Assembly (NCBI RefSeq): GCF_003057875.1 | Contig: NZ_PYXZ01000011.1 | Span: 440-64,439 of the forward strand | Direction: 5' to 3' | DNA from: Nocardioides currus | GTDB lineage: Bacteria; Actinomycetota; Actinomycetes; Propionibacteriales; Nocardioidaceae | Length of the DNA stretch: 64,000 nt | Shown here: positions 27,796 to 36,519 of the stretch, one piece after another | How positions within the stretch are numbered: position 1 is the first letter of the stretch | Layout of the letters: every line of letters begins with the position of its first letter | The notes under the pieces: generated by a model | The model's input: only the letters and a program-made list of their open reading frames with translations | The model's database searches: none | Told to the model about the DNA's origin: nothing | Made by a program: the position numbers and the translations under genes

Positions 27796-30321
27796 TCAGG
27801 AGCCGGCGCGGGTCAGGCTCAGCTCGCTGCGGAGCAGGGTGTCGCCGCCCTGCGCGAGCGTCGGCGCCCAGCTCAGCGCGACGCCGTTGTCGATGTCCTC
27901 GGAGCAGCGGCAGGTGTTCGGCAACGGCGCCATCGCCGTCATCGCGTCCCAGACGTCGGAGTAGTAGCCCTCCATCCAGGTCGAGCCGGGCGTGAGGCTC
28001 TGCAGGCGCATGGAGGCCTCCACCTCGGGACCGCTGTCCGGGACGATCGTGCGCAGGCAGCCGACGAGCTCGGCGCTGGGCCGCATCTCGCCGTACCCCG
28101 TGTCGAGGTCGCCGAGGTAGCAGTCGATGCCCCGACTGACGCGCACCGCGCGCGGAGCGCCTGCGTTGACGACCTTGATCGAGGTGGAGATGGCCGAGCC
28201 CCCGGCCCACCACTTGTCGGTCTGCACGAGCTGGACGCCGGTCCCGGGTGCGGTGACCACGGTCCGCAGCACGGACGGGCTGGCGGCCGTGTTGCTGCCG
28301 CTCAGGGTCTGGCTCACGGGTTGCCACGGCACGACCGGGCGCTCCTCGGTGGAGTCGGAGTAGTAGAACGCCGGGATCTTGCGCGGGCCGTAGAGCACGC
28401 CGTCGATCACCGCGAAGGTCCCGCAGGCGTCGCCGTTGTCGTCGCTCGCGCTGCCCTCGGTCGTGAAGGGCCCGTTGTCGCCGAAGAACTCGCCGAGCTC
28501 GTCCTGGTCGGTGTAGAGGCTGCACTGGAGGTCGTTGCGGACGCCGTACGTCGCGATCGAGCGCAGCGCCGGCCCGGTCGGCGGAAGTCCGGTGTCGACG
28601 GTGCCGTCGTCGCCGATCCCGCCGGCGGCCTGGGAGACGGGGAACGTCGCGTGCGCGAAGTCGTCGAAGAACTTGTCGATCTTGAACCCGAGGACCTGGG
28701 CGCGGAAGCCCACGCCAGCCTTGAACCCGAGGTCCAGCTTCCACCACGGCCGCAGCGCGGGGTCGGCAGCGAACTCGGGGCCGATGCGCATCTTGACGTA
28801 CGGCCCGGCGACGCCGTTGACCAGGAACGTCGTCTTGTTGCCGAGGTAGACCGACGCGTTGGCCTTGGCGGAGATCGACGGGGCCTGGGCGCTCAGCACG
28901 GGCTTGGGCGGCAGGAAGTAGGGAGTGGCCTTGTCGGGCGTGACGGTCGCGCCGATGCTCGACGACACCGAGGCCTCCACGCCGGTCGCGACCGTGGCCT
29001 CGCTGGACACGCTGCCGGAGATGGTGAACTGCGACTCGGGAGTCAGGAAGAGACCGGGCACGCCCGGGATCGGGATGGGGGCGGTGCGCAGCGGCGTGAC
29101 CAGCAGGTTGGTCTCGGCCAGCTCGCACGACGCCTTGCCGCTGATGGTGGCCCTGGCGTACGCCTCGACCTTCGCGGTCGCGTCCATCTTCACCTGCGGC
29201 GTCGCGCCCGACCACACCCAGAACGGCCCGCGCTTGACGTAGGTCGACTTCCAGCTGAGGTCGAAGGTGGTGTCCACCGAGCCCGACACGGCGGCGTCGA
29301 CCTCGAGGTTGGCGCTGCCACCGCAGGTCAGTGACTTCGCGAAGGGCGTCTTGCCGCGACGACGCGCCGACGTCTCGGGGTTGGCGCTGCTGAGGTCGAA
29401 CGAGGTCGGCACGGACGCCGCGAAGTCGGCCTCGGTGACCGCCTCGGTGATGTCGGCGTTGACGACCTGGTAGTCGACCGCGCCACCAGCCTGGGTCGCT
29501 CCCACCGAGACGACCTTGACCAGCGCCCCGGTGGGCGTGGCGGCGCCGGGCGGGATCGACACGATGTCACCGGGCGAGTAGCCGGTGACCATCCGCACGA
29601 CACCCGGCCCGGCCGGCTCGGTGCTGGTCGCCACGCTCACGACGTCGGTGGCCGAGGCCACCACGAGGTCGGGGGAGGTGACCACGTCGTAGTCGGTGGT
29701 GAGCTTGCCGAGCTGACCCTTCCCGACGGTGATCGTCGTGGGGTACGGCGCGGTGTAGGTGCCGGGCCGACGCTTGTCCTTGCTTCGGATGGTGGCGAGC
29801 TTCAGCGTGTAGCGCCCTGCCGGGACGTTGCTCAGGGTGACGGCCTTGGTCAGCTTCAGCTTGCGCTGCTTGCCGTTCGGCTGCACGAGCACCGCGGGAG
29901 CCGTCGTGCCTCGCGGCCGGTTGCCGACGGCGAGGCGGAGGCGGGTGAGGGAGTACCTCACCTTCGTCGTCGTACGCGTGCGCTTGCCGAGCGTGATCTT
30001 CCTCGTGGTGATCGAGGGGTAGTAGGTCCCCGGTGCTGCCTGCGACGAGCGGCCGACCTTGATCTTGGACGCGCGGACCTGGTAGGCGCCGGGGCGCAGC
30101 CCGCGCAGCGTTGTCGTGCGCACGATCGTCTTCTTGAAGCCCTTCGGTCCCGTGACCACGATCCGCGCCACGGGTCCGGCCACCTTGATCGTCAGGGAGG
30201 GACCGCGCGGGGCGTCCGCGACCGCCGTGGTCGACACGGAGGCGGCCACCGCTGCGGAGGCGGCCAGCGCCAGGGCGAGGAGGGCGAGGAGGGTCGACCG
30301 GACGGTCCTGGGCGTGTTCAT
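27796..30321 (-). CDS. Large secreted protein of unknown function
   Basis: The 841 residues begin with a clear Sec signal peptide (RTVRSTLLALLALALAASAAVAAS, cleavage near residue 30-36). Two similar basic blocks of about 85 residues follow: one around 42-125 with LRGLRPGAYQVRASKI and PGTYYPSITTRKITLGK, the other around 130-215 with LSNVPAGRYTLKLATI and PGTYTAPYPTTITVGK. The rest is rich in Thr, Ser and Val with about ten cysteines that could form disulfides, and no membrane anchor or sorting motif. I do not recognise the family. A GGGATG-AG-CATCCC palindrome lies upstream at 30348. It converges with the pseudouridine synthase gene. Confidence 0.75.
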   Translation of the reverse strand: MNTPRTVRSTLLALLALALAASAAVAASVSTTAVADAPRGPSLTIKVAGPVARIVVTGPKGFKKTIVRTTTLRGLRPGAYQVRASKIKVGRSSQAAPGTYYPSITTRKITLGKRTRTTTKVRYSLTRLRLAVGNRPRGTTAPAVLVQPNGKQRKLKLTKAVTLSNVPAGRYTLKLATIRSKDKRRPGTYTAPYPTTITVGKGQLGKLTTDYDVVTSPDLVVASATDVVSVATSTEPAGPGVVRMVTGYSPGDIVSIPPGAATPTGALVKVVSVGATQAGGAVDYQVVNADITEAVTEADFAASVPTSFDLSSANPETSARRRGKTPFAKSLTCGGSANLEVDAAVSGSVDTTFDLSWKSTYVKRGPFWVWSGATPQVKMDATAKVEAYARATISGKASCELAETNLLVTPLRTAPIPIPGVPGLFLTPESQFTISGSVSSEATVATGVEASVSSSIGATVTPDKATPYFLPPKPVLSAQAPSISAKANASVYLGNKTTFLVNGVAGPYVKMRIGPEFAADPALRPWWKLDLGFKAGVGFRAQVLGFKIDKFFDDFAHATFPVSQAAGGIGDDGTVDTGLPPTGPALRSIATYGVRNDLQCSLYTDQDELGEFFGDNGPFTTEGSASDDNGDACGTFAVIDGVLYGPRKIPAFYYSDSTEERPVVPWQPVSQTLSGSNTAASPSVLRTVVTAPGTGVQLVQTDKWWAGGSAISTSIKVVNAGAPRAVRVSRGIDCYLGDLDTGYGEMRPSAELVGCLRTIVPDSGPEVEASMRLQSLTPGSTWMEGYYSDVWDAMTAMAPLPNTCRCSEDIDNGVALSWAPTLAQGGDTLLRSELSLTRAGS

Positions 30322-30347
30322 GCCGGGAGTCGACCATGCGGCGGGGC

Positions 30348-30361
30348 GGGATGAGCATCCC
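30348..30361. promoter_or_regulatory. Palindrome between the secreted-protein gene and aroH
   Basis: GGGATG, two bases, CATCCC lies 27 bases before the minus-strand start at 30321. It is a compact operator-like dyad. No -10 box is clear for the minus-strand gene. Confidence 0.3.
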
Positions 30362-30438
30362 CACTTCCGGGGTGGTGTCGCCGCGGGCGGGCCTGCTCAC
30401 GCTGTGGCGACCGGACCGGAGCGACCGTGGACCGCCAC

Positions 30439-30450
30439 TAGGCTGGCGCG
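30439..30450 (+). promoter_or_regulatory. Leaderless -10 promoter of aroH
   Basis: TAGGCT at 30439-30444 is followed by six bases and the GTG start at 30451. No Shine-Dalgarno sequence is present. Confidence 0.6.
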
Positions 30451-30834
30451 GTGGCAGTCAGAGCAGTCAGAGGAGCAACCCAGCTCGACGACGACACCCG
30501 CGAGCACATGCTCGAGCGGGTGGCCGAGATGGTGACCGACGTGATGGAGGCCAACGGCCTCGACGTCGACGACTTCATCTCCGTCATCTTCACCGCGACC
30601 AGCGACCTCGTCAGCGAGTTCCCGGCGTACGCCGCCCGCCGGCTCGGCTTCGGCGAGGTGCCGCTGATCTGCGCGCGCGAGCTCGAGATTGCCGGCTCCA
30701 TGCCGCGCTGCGTGCGGATGATGGCCCACGTCGAGACCGACCTGGCCCGCGCCGACATCACCCACGTCTACCTGCACGGCGCGGCCAACCTGCGCCGCGA
30801 CCTGACCAAGACCCGCGACGTCCCCGATGCCTGA
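30451..30834 (+). CDS. aroH: Chorismate mutase, AroH class
   Basis: The 127-residue product matches monofunctional AroH enzymes of the Bacillus type in length and sequence: AVRAVRGATQLDDDT at the start with the substrate-binding Arg, FTATSDLVSEFPAYAARRLGF in the middle and RCVRMMAHVETD near 90, with HVYLHGAANLRRDL at the end. It converts chorismate to prephenate in the cytoplasm. Its end overlaps tyrA by eight bases, so the two steps from chorismate toward tyrosine are made together. Confidence 0.93.
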   Translation: MAVRAVRGATQLDDDTREHMLERVAEMVTDVMEANGLDVDDFISVIFTATSDLVSEFPAYAARRLGFGEVPLICARELEIAGSMPRCVRMMAHVETDLARADITHVYLHGAANLRRDLTKTRDVPDA

Positions 30835-31900
30835 TCCGGCACTGGGGCTGGTCGAGGTCGTCGGCACCGGCCTGGTCGGCACGTCGATCGCGCTGGCCGC
30901 TCGCCGGGCCGGGTTGGACGTCGTCCTGTCCGACCTGTCCGCCGAGCACGTGCGGACGGCCACGGGGCTGGGTGCCGGTCACGCGAGGCGGACCGACGAC
31001 CGTCCCGCGCTGGTCGTGGTCGCCGTACCCCCCGACCACCTCGGCGCGGCGATCGCAGCTGCGCTGAGCGACGGCGACGCGCTCGTCACCGACGTCGGCA
31101 GCATCAAGGGCCGGCCGCTGCGGGAGGTGGCGGAGCGCGTCGACGCCGCCGCTTTGACGCGCTACGTCGGCTCCCACCCGATGGCGGGAAGCGAGCGCTC
31201 GGGCCCGCTGGCCGCCAGCGCCGCGCTCTTCGACGGTCGGCCGTGGGCCGTCACCCCGCACGCGACGTCCTCGCCCGAGGCGGTGGCGGCCGTCGCGGCC
31301 CTGGTCGAGCTCTGCGGGGCGGTGGCGACCACCCTCAGCCCCGAGGAGCACGACCTGGCGGTCGCCCGCACCTCGCACCTTCCCCACCTCGCCGCCGTGC
31401 TGGTGGCGGGACGCCTGGCGGGAGCGCCCGCGGAGCACCTGGCCCTGTCCGGGCAGGGCGTGCGCGACGTCACACGGATCGCGGCGAGCGACCCGGCGCT
31501 GTGGCAGCAGATCCTCGCCGCCAACGCGGCCGCGGTCACCGACCTGCTGGGTGAGCTCCGCGAGCAGCTCGACGGCCTGATCGACGCGGTGCGCGACGGC
31601 CGTCGTGACGCGCTGGGGGAGATCCTCAGCGCGGGGGTGAGCGGCACCGCGGCCATCCCCGGCAAGCACGGCGCGCCGGTGCGTCCGATGCGCTCGGTCT
31701 TCGTGTCGGTGCCCGACCATCCGGGCGAGCTGGCCCGTCTCTTCGGCGACGCCGGCGAGATCGGCGTCAACATCGAGGACGTCCACATCGACCACGATCC
31801 GGGCCGCCCCGTCGGCCTCACGGAGCTGGTCGTCGAGGAGGACCGGGCCGAGCACCTGCTGGGTGCGCTGGAATCTCGTGGTTGGACGACTCACCGGTAG
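30827..31900 (+). CDS. tyrA: Prephenate dehydrogenase
   Basis: TyrA oxidises prephenate with NAD to 4-hydroxyphenylpyruvate for tyrosine. The 357 residues have the Rossmann motif GTGLVGTS at 13-20, the prephenate-binding GSHPMAGSERSG with its catalytic His, and a helical dimerisation domain. A C-terminal ACT domain (about 285-357, VFVSVPDHPGELARLFGDAGEIGVNIED) probably gives feedback control by tyrosine. It overlaps aroH, and its stop codon TAG is part of the -10 box of cmk. Confidence 0.93.
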   Translation: MPDPALGLVEVVGTGLVGTSIALAARRAGLDVVLSDLSAEHVRTATGLGAGHARRTDDRPALVVVAVPPDHLGAAIAAALSDGDALVTDVGSIKGRPLREVAERVDAAALTRYVGSHPMAGSERSGPLAASAALFDGRPWAVTPHATSSPEAVAAVAALVELCGAVATTLSPEEHDLAVARTSHLPHLAAVLVAGRLAGAPAEHLALSGQGVRDVTRIAASDPALWQQILAANAAAVTDLLGELREQLDGLIDAVRDGRRDALGEILSAGVSGTAAIPGKHGAPVRPMRSVFVSVPDHPGELARLFGDAGEIGVNIEDVHIDHDPGRPVGLTELVVEEDRAEHLLGALESRGWTTHR

Positions 31901-31911
31901 GCTCACGTCCC
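31898..31911 (+). promoter_or_regulatory. Leaderless -10 promoter of cmk
   Basis: TAGGCT at 31898-31903 starts with the tyrA stop codon TAG. Eight bases separate it from the cmk GTG at 31912. Confidence 0.55.
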
Positions 31912-32580
31912 GTGAGTTCCCTTGTCGTTGCCATCGATGGACCCTCCGGCTCCGGCAAGTCCAGCACCTCGCGGGGAGTCGCGTCCCGCCTCGGCATGCG
32001 CTACCTCGACACCGGCGCGATGTTTCGCGCCATCACCTGGTGGATGCTGACCCACGACGTCGACGTGACCGACGCGGACGCCGTCGCGGCCCGGGCCGGG
32101 GACGCGATCATCGAGTCCGGCACCGACCCGCAGGCCCCGACCATCCTGGTCGACGGCGAGGACGCCTCGGTCGCGATCCGCAGCGACGCGGTCAACGCCG
32201 CCGTCAGCCCGGTCAGCGCCGTCCCGGCCGTCCGCACCCGGCTGCTCGAGCTCCAGCGCTCGATCATCGAGGCCGGCTCCGACATCGTCGTCGAGGGCCG
32301 TGACATCGGCTCCGTCGTCGCCCCCGGTGCGGCGGTCAAGGTCTACCTCACCGCCGACCCCGCCGCTCGCGCGACCCGTCGCGCCGCCGAGGCCGGCGGG
32401 GACGTCGCCACGACGCAGGAGTCGCTGCTCGCCCGCGACCGGATCGACTCCGGCCGCGCCACCGCCCCGCTGACGATGGCCGACGGCGCGGTCCACATCG
32501 ACACCACGCCGTACACCCTGGACGAGGTCGTCGGGCAGGTCGTCGCGCTCGTGGAGGCGGTGTCGGGGGCCGAGGCGTGA
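31912..32580 (+). CDS. cmk: Cytidylate kinase
   Basis: Cmk phosphorylates CMP and dCMP with ATP. The 222 residues start VSSLVVAIDGPSGSGKSS with Walker A at 10-17, then YLDTGAMFRAITWW, VEGRDIGSVVAPGAAVKVYLTADP (CMP-binding Asp/Arg) and RDRIDSGRATAPL in the lid. The GTG at 31912 is chosen over an in-frame start 30 bases upstream because of the TAGGCT box between them and because it gives the normal N terminus. The end overlaps the acyltransferase start as GTGA. Confidence 0.94.
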   Translation: MSSLVVAIDGPSGSGKSSTSRGVASRLGMRYLDTGAMFRAITWWMLTHDVDVTDADAVAARAGDAIIESGTDPQAPTILVDGEDASVAIRSDAVNAAVSPVSAVPAVRTRLLELQRSIIEAGSDIVVEGRDIGSVVAPGAAVKVYLTADPAARATRRAAEAGGDVATTQESLLARDRIDSGRATAPLTMADGAVHIDTTPYTLDEVVGQVVALVEAVSGAEA

Positions 32581-33374
32581 GCGACCTGCCACGCCCCAGC
32601 GACCGGCACCCGCGCCGGGCCATGCTGCGCGGCCTGCGTCCGGTGTTCCGGGCCGGGATCGGCGCCTACTGGGACCTCCACCTGCACGGCACCGTACGGG
32701 TGCCGACGGCCGGTCCCGCGATCTTCGCCTCCAACCACGCCGGCTGGCTCGACGGCCCGCTGCTCGCGATCGTGTCGCCGCGCCCCGTGCACGCGCTGAC
32801 CAAGCAGGAGATGTTCGACGGCCGGCTCGGCGCGTTCCTGCGGGGCGCGGGCCAGATCCCGCTCGACCGGTTCGGCGCCGATCCCAGCGCCGTCAAGACC
32901 TGCCTGCGCGTGCTCGCCGACGGCGGCGCCGTCGGGATCTTCCCCGAGGGCACCCGCGGCGCGGGCGAGCTCGAGGTCTTCCACCACGGCGTCACTTACC
33001 TCGCCCTGGTCAGCGGCGCACCCGTCGTCCCCGTCACCCAGGTCGGCACCCGGCTGCCGGGAGGTCGCAGCAGCTCGCTGCCCCCGCGCGGCTCCCGGAT
33101 CGACGTGTCGTACGGCGAGGCGTGGCGCACGACACGCACCCCCTGGCCGCGCACGCGGGAACACACGCTGGCCACCTCGGCGTTGCTGTGGGAGCACCTG
33201 CGCGAGCAGCAGGCCAGCGCACTCGCCCACCTCGGGCGCCGCCTACCCGGACCGTTGCCGGTCGGGGACCGCGAGGAGGAGCCGGACACCGGCTTCGTCC
33301 GCCACCCAGACATCGTGGCCACACCGCCACACCAGCAGGCCGCCACCGCGGCCGATCAGCAGGGAGCACCATGA
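32577..33374 (+). CDS. 1-acyl-glycerol-3-phosphate acyltransferase (PlsC family)
   Basis: The 265-residue protein contains the acyltransferase motif as NHAGWLDG with catalytic His54 and Asp59, QIPLDRFG, and FPEGTRG at 122-128 for phosphate binding. It transfers an acyl group to a lysophosphatidate-type acceptor at the membrane. It sits between cmk and der, where a PlsC-like gene is common in actinobacteria. Both ends overlap neighbours (GTGA with cmk, ATGA with der). The last 40 residues are polar and poorly conserved. The acceptor could also be a glycolipid. Confidence 0.87.
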   Translation: MSDLPRPSDRHPRRAMLRGLRPVFRAGIGAYWDLHLHGTVRVPTAGPAIFASNHAGWLDGPLLAIVSPRPVHALTKQEMFDGRLGAFLRGAGQIPLDRFGADPSAVKTCLRVLADGGAVGIFPEGTRGAGELEVFHHGVTYLALVSGAPVVPVTQVGTRLPGGRSSSLPPRGSRIDVSYGEAWRTTRTPWPRTREHTLATSALLWEHLREQQASALAHLGRRLPGPLPVGDREEEPDTGFVRHPDIVATPPHQQAATAADQQGAP

Positions 33375-34729
33375 CCGAGCACGACACAGACCTCGGGGAG
33401 CCCACCGGCCCCACCCCGGTGCTGGCCGTCGTCGGCCGCCCCAACGTCGGGAAGTCGACGTTGGTCAACCGGATCATCGGCCGCCGCGAGGCGGTCGTCG
33501 AGGACCGACCCGGCGTCACCCGCGACCGCGTCTCCTACGACGCCGACTGGAACGGGCGCGCCTTCACCGTCGTCGACACCGGCGGCTGGGACCCCGACGC
33601 GCAGGGACTCTTCGAGCGGATCGCGCTGCAGGCCGAGGTCGCCGTCAGCCTGGCCGACGCCGTGCTCTTCGTCGTCGACGCCACCGTCGGCATCACCGAC
33701 TCCGACGCCGCGGTCGTGAAGATCCTGCGCAAGTCGGGCAAGCCGGTCGTGCTGGCCGCCAACAAGGTCGACGACCAGCGCACCGAGGCCGAGGCCCACG
33801 GCCTCTGGAACCTCGGCCTGGGCGAGCCGTTCCCGGTCTCGGCCCTGCACGGCCGCGGATCGGGCGACCTGCTCGACGCCGTGCTCGCCGCGCTGCCCGA
33901 GACGCCGCCGCAGTCATTCGGCGAGGAGCTCGGCGGCCCGCGCCGCATCGCGCTCGTCGGCAAGCCCAACGTCGGCAAGTCGTCGCTGCTCAACAAGCTC
34001 GCCGGCTCGGAGCGCGTCGTCGTCGACAACGTCGCCGGCACCACGGTCGACCCGGTGGACGAGCTCGTCGACATGGGCGACCGCACCTGGCGCTTCATCG
34101 ACACCGCCGGGATCCGCAAGCGGGTCAAGGAAGCGTCGGGCCACGAGTACTACGCCTCGCTGCGGACCTCGACGGCCATCGACCGCGCCGAGGTCGCCGT
34201 GCTGGTCCTCGACGCCGAGCAGAGCATCTCCGAGCAGGACATGCGCATCATCCAGACGATCCGCGACGCCGGCCGGGCGATGGTCGTCGCGTTCAACAAG
34301 TGGGACCTCGTCGACGACGAGCGCCGGTACTACCTCGAGCGCGAGATCGAGCGCGACCTCGTGCAGATCCAGTGGGCGCCGCGCATCAACATCACGGCGC
34401 GCACCGGCTGGCACGTCGACCGGCTGGTGCCGGCGCTCGACAAGGCCCTCGAGGGCTGGGAGACCCGGGTCTCCACCGGCGCGCTCAACACCTTCCTCGG
34501 CCGCCTCGTGGGGGAGCACCCGCACCCCGTCCGCAGCGGCAAGCAGCCCAAGATCCTGTTCGCGACCCAGCCGTCGACGGCCCCGCCGACGTTCGTGCTG
34601 TTCACGAGCGGCAAGCTCGACGCGGCGTACGAACGCTTCGTGGAGCGCCGCCTGCGCGAGGAGTTCGGGTTCGTCGGCACGCCGATCGTGATCAACCAGA
34701 AGCCGCGCGAGAAGCGCAAGCGCACCTAG
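33371..34729 (+). CDS. der: Ribosome-assembly GTPase Der (EngA)
   Basis: Der carries two tandem GTPase domains and a KH-like C-terminal domain and acts in 50S subunit assembly. In 452 residues the first G1 motif GRPNVGKST is at 22-30 with DTGGW and NKVD, and the second, GKPNVGKSS, begins at 197 with DTAG and NKWD. The KH-like end includes PPTFVLFTSGKLDAAYERFVERRLREEFGF. The ATG at 33371 lies in the stop of the previous gene; the frame is open further upstream without a start that fits. A 10-bp repeat follows the stop. Confidence 0.96.
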   Translation: MTEHDTDLGEPTGPTPVLAVVGRPNVGKSTLVNRIIGRREAVVEDRPGVTRDRVSYDADWNGRAFTVVDTGGWDPDAQGLFERIALQAEVAVSLADAVLFVVDATVGITDSDAAVVKILRKSGKPVVLAANKVDDQRTEAEAHGLWNLGLGEPFPVSALHGRGSGDLLDAVLAALPETPPQSFGEELGGPRRIALVGKPNVGKSSLLNKLAGSERVVVDNVAGTTVDPVDELVDMGDRTWRFIDTAGIRKRVKEASGHEYYASLRTSTAIDRAEVAVLVLDAEQSISEQDMRIIQTIRDAGRAMVVAFNKWDLVDDERRYYLEREIERDLVQIQWAPRINITARTGWHVDRLVPALDKALEGWETRVSTGALNTFLGRLVGEHPHPVRSGKQPKILFATQPSTAPPTFVLFTSGKLDAAYERFVERRLREEFGFVGTPIVINQKPREKRKRT

Positions 34730-34730
34730 T

Positions 34731-34780
34731 CAGCACAGCTCAGCCCAGGTCTGCTCAGGTCAGCTCAGGGCGGCTCACGG
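34731..34780. repeat. 10-bp degenerate tandem repeat between convergent genes
   Basis: Five 10-base units follow each other: CAGCACAGCT, CAGCCCAGGT, CTGCTCAGGT, CAGCTCAGGG and CGGCTCACGG, consensus CAGCTCAGGT. The array fills the gap between der and the convergent M23 peptidase gene and includes the latter's stop codon. Confidence 0.8.
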
Positions 34781-35443
34781 CGTCAGGCCGCGCTCGGTCA
34801 GCCACGCCCGCGGGTCGACCGGTGCGGCGCCCCCCGGTCGCACCTCGAGGTGGAGGTGCGGTCCGATGCTGTTGCCGGTGGTGCCCAGCAGCCCGATCGG
34901 CTCGCCGATCAGGATCGCCTGACCCTCGAAGACCAGCGGCTGGAGCTGGTGGTTGTACCAGACCTCGGTGCCGTCCTGAAGGGTCAGGACGGTGCGGATG
35001 CCGTACGGCCCGGCGTAGGCGACCTCAGTGACGATGCCGTCCGCCACGGCGACCAGCTCGGTCCCGAGCGGCGCCGCGAAGTCGAGCCCGGTGTGCACGC
35101 TCGCCCAGTGCGGCCCGCTCTCGCCGAAGCCGGCCGTCAGGCGATAGTCCTGGACGGGGAGGACGTACTCCAGCTTCGTCAGGTCGCCGGTGTAGCCGAG
35201 CGCGGCGAGACGCGCGCTGCGCTGCCCGACGTCGGCCGCGTGCCGCTCGGCCGCGTCGAGCAGCGCGGTCAGCACCTCCTCGCGGTGCTGCACGTGCAGC
35301 TCGACCTCGACCATCAGCTCGTCGTGCATCTTCAGCGCCCGCGGCGTCTCCGGGGACGCGTGCGCCGCCGTGCCGACGAGCGCCGGCGCGACCATCGCCG
35401 CCAGGAGGGCCAGGGCGGCGGGCCAGCGGCGTCGGCGCGTCAC
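34775..35443 (-). CDS. Secreted M23 family (LytM-like) peptidase
   Basis: After a signal peptide (about 1-29, WPAALALLAAMVAPALVGTAAHA) and a helical region, the M23 zinc endopeptidase domain spans about 100-215 of 222 residues. Its zinc ligands and active-site residues are visible: His117 and Asp121 in HTGLD, His165, and His196/His198 in GPHLHLE. Such enzymes cut peptidoglycan cross-links. The GTG start at 35443 overlaps the stop of the upstream gene. It is the last gene of an operon with a sortase and surface proteins, so it probably remodels the wall at their site. Confidence 0.9.
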   Translation of the reverse strand: MTRRRRWPAALALLAAMVAPALVGTAAHASPETPRALKMHDELMVEVELHVQHREEVLTALLDAAERHAADVGQRSARLAALGYTGDLTKLEYVLPVQDYRLTAGFGESGPHWASVHTGLDFAAPLGTELVAVADGIVTEVAYAGPYGIRTVLTLQDGTEVWYNHQLQPLVFEGQAILIGEPIGLLGTTGNSIGPHLHLEVRPGGAAPVDPRAWLTERGLTP

Positions 35444-36519
35444 TGGCCGGCTCCGAGGTCGACCTGGGCGATCACCGAGTCGGCGACGGCGTCGCCCTCG
35501 GACACGACGGTCCAGGTGTCGCCCTTCGATGAGCCGCACGGAGTCGGCATGGCCTGGTCTCCGGGTGGCAGGCAGGCGAGCGTCAGGACGCTGGCTCCTG
35601 TGAACGACTGCGTGCGCGCCACCATCGGGCGACCGACGTCCGCGACGAGCGCAGTCGTGGTCGCCAGGCCGCGACCCTGCGCCGAGTCGCTGAGCTGGAG
35701 CACGCCGGAGAGCCGATAGCTGACGTAGACGTCGCTGGTCGCGGGCAGGGGACCGGCCCACCCCGACGCGGCGACGACGTCGGCCGACGCGACCGCGACG
35801 CCGTCGGCGGCGACGACGACGTCGGTGACCTCCGCGCTGGTCATCCCGTCTCCCGGCGCCGAGAGCTCGAGCCGGTCGACGGGCTCCTCGGTCCGCAACC
35901 AGTGCTTGACGGTCAGGTCGCCGTCGGCGAGCACGTCGGTGAACACCAGCTCGGTGTCCGAGACCAGCGGGATCGGGGGCTCCGGGAACGTCCGGGCGGC
36001 CGTCGACGGTGCCGGCTCCCCGGCGTCGTCGGCCGGTGACCGGTCGCCGTCGCGCAGCAGCACCGCGGCCGCCCCGGCGACGGCGAGGACCACGACCAGC
36101 GACACGACCGCGATCACCGGCCACCGGCGACGCGGCCCCGGCGCGGCGGCCGGCTCCGCGACCGGTTCCCCGTAGTCCACGGGCTCGGGGGTGAACAGGC
36201 GTGGTGGGGGCGGCGACACGCTCGCGGCCGGTGCCTTGGCCATCCTCGGGCGCGGCCGGGGCGCGCGCGGTGTCTCCTGGGCGCCCGCGGAGGGCGACGC
36301 CGCGGTGGGTCGTCCAGTGGTGGGTCGTCCGGCGGCGGGCGGGGCAGGCTCGGGCTTCGCCGGAGCCGACCGGGTCGTCCGCTGACCCGTCGGGCCGGGT
36401 CGCGTCGGCGCCGCTGGCTCGCCGAGCAGCCGGAACCCCTCGGGCTTCGAGGGGCGTCCCGGGGTGCGGTTGCGTCGGGGGAGGCCCGGCCGGTCCGGGG
36501 GCTGGGTGTCGTCGCTCAT
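35440..36519 (-). CDS. Single-pass membrane protein with Pro-rich cytoplasmic N terminus
   Basis: The 359 residues begin with about 140 residues rich in Pro, Ala and Arg, then one membrane helix (RRRWPVIAVVSLVVVLAVAGAAAVLL), then an outside domain of about 190 residues containing two cysteines (LACLPPGDQ, TPCGSSKG) that could pair. No known domain is recognised. The ATG at 36519 has GAGGAG at the right distance; the frame runs on upstream inside the sortase gene but has no fitting start. It overlaps both sortase (ATGA) and M23 peptidase (GTGA) genes. Part of the surface operon; function unknown. Confidence 0.75.
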   Translation of the reverse strand: MSDDTQPPDRPGLPRRNRTPGRPSKPEGFRLLGEPAAPTRPGPTGQRTTRSAPAKPEPAPPAAGRPTTGRPTAASPSAGAQETPRAPRPRPRMAKAPAASVSPPPPRLFTPEPVDYGEPVAEPAAAPGPRRRWPVIAVVSLVVVLAVAGAAAVLLRDGDRSPADDAGEPAPSTAARTFPEPPIPLVSDTELVFTDVLADGDLTVKHWLRTEEPVDRLELSAPGDGMTSAEVTDVVVAADGVAVASADVVAASGWAGPLPATSDVYVSYRLSGVLQLSDSAQGRGLATTTALVADVGRPMVARTQSFTGASVLTLACLPPGDQAMPTPCGSSKGDTWTVVSEGDAVADSVIAQVDLGAGQ

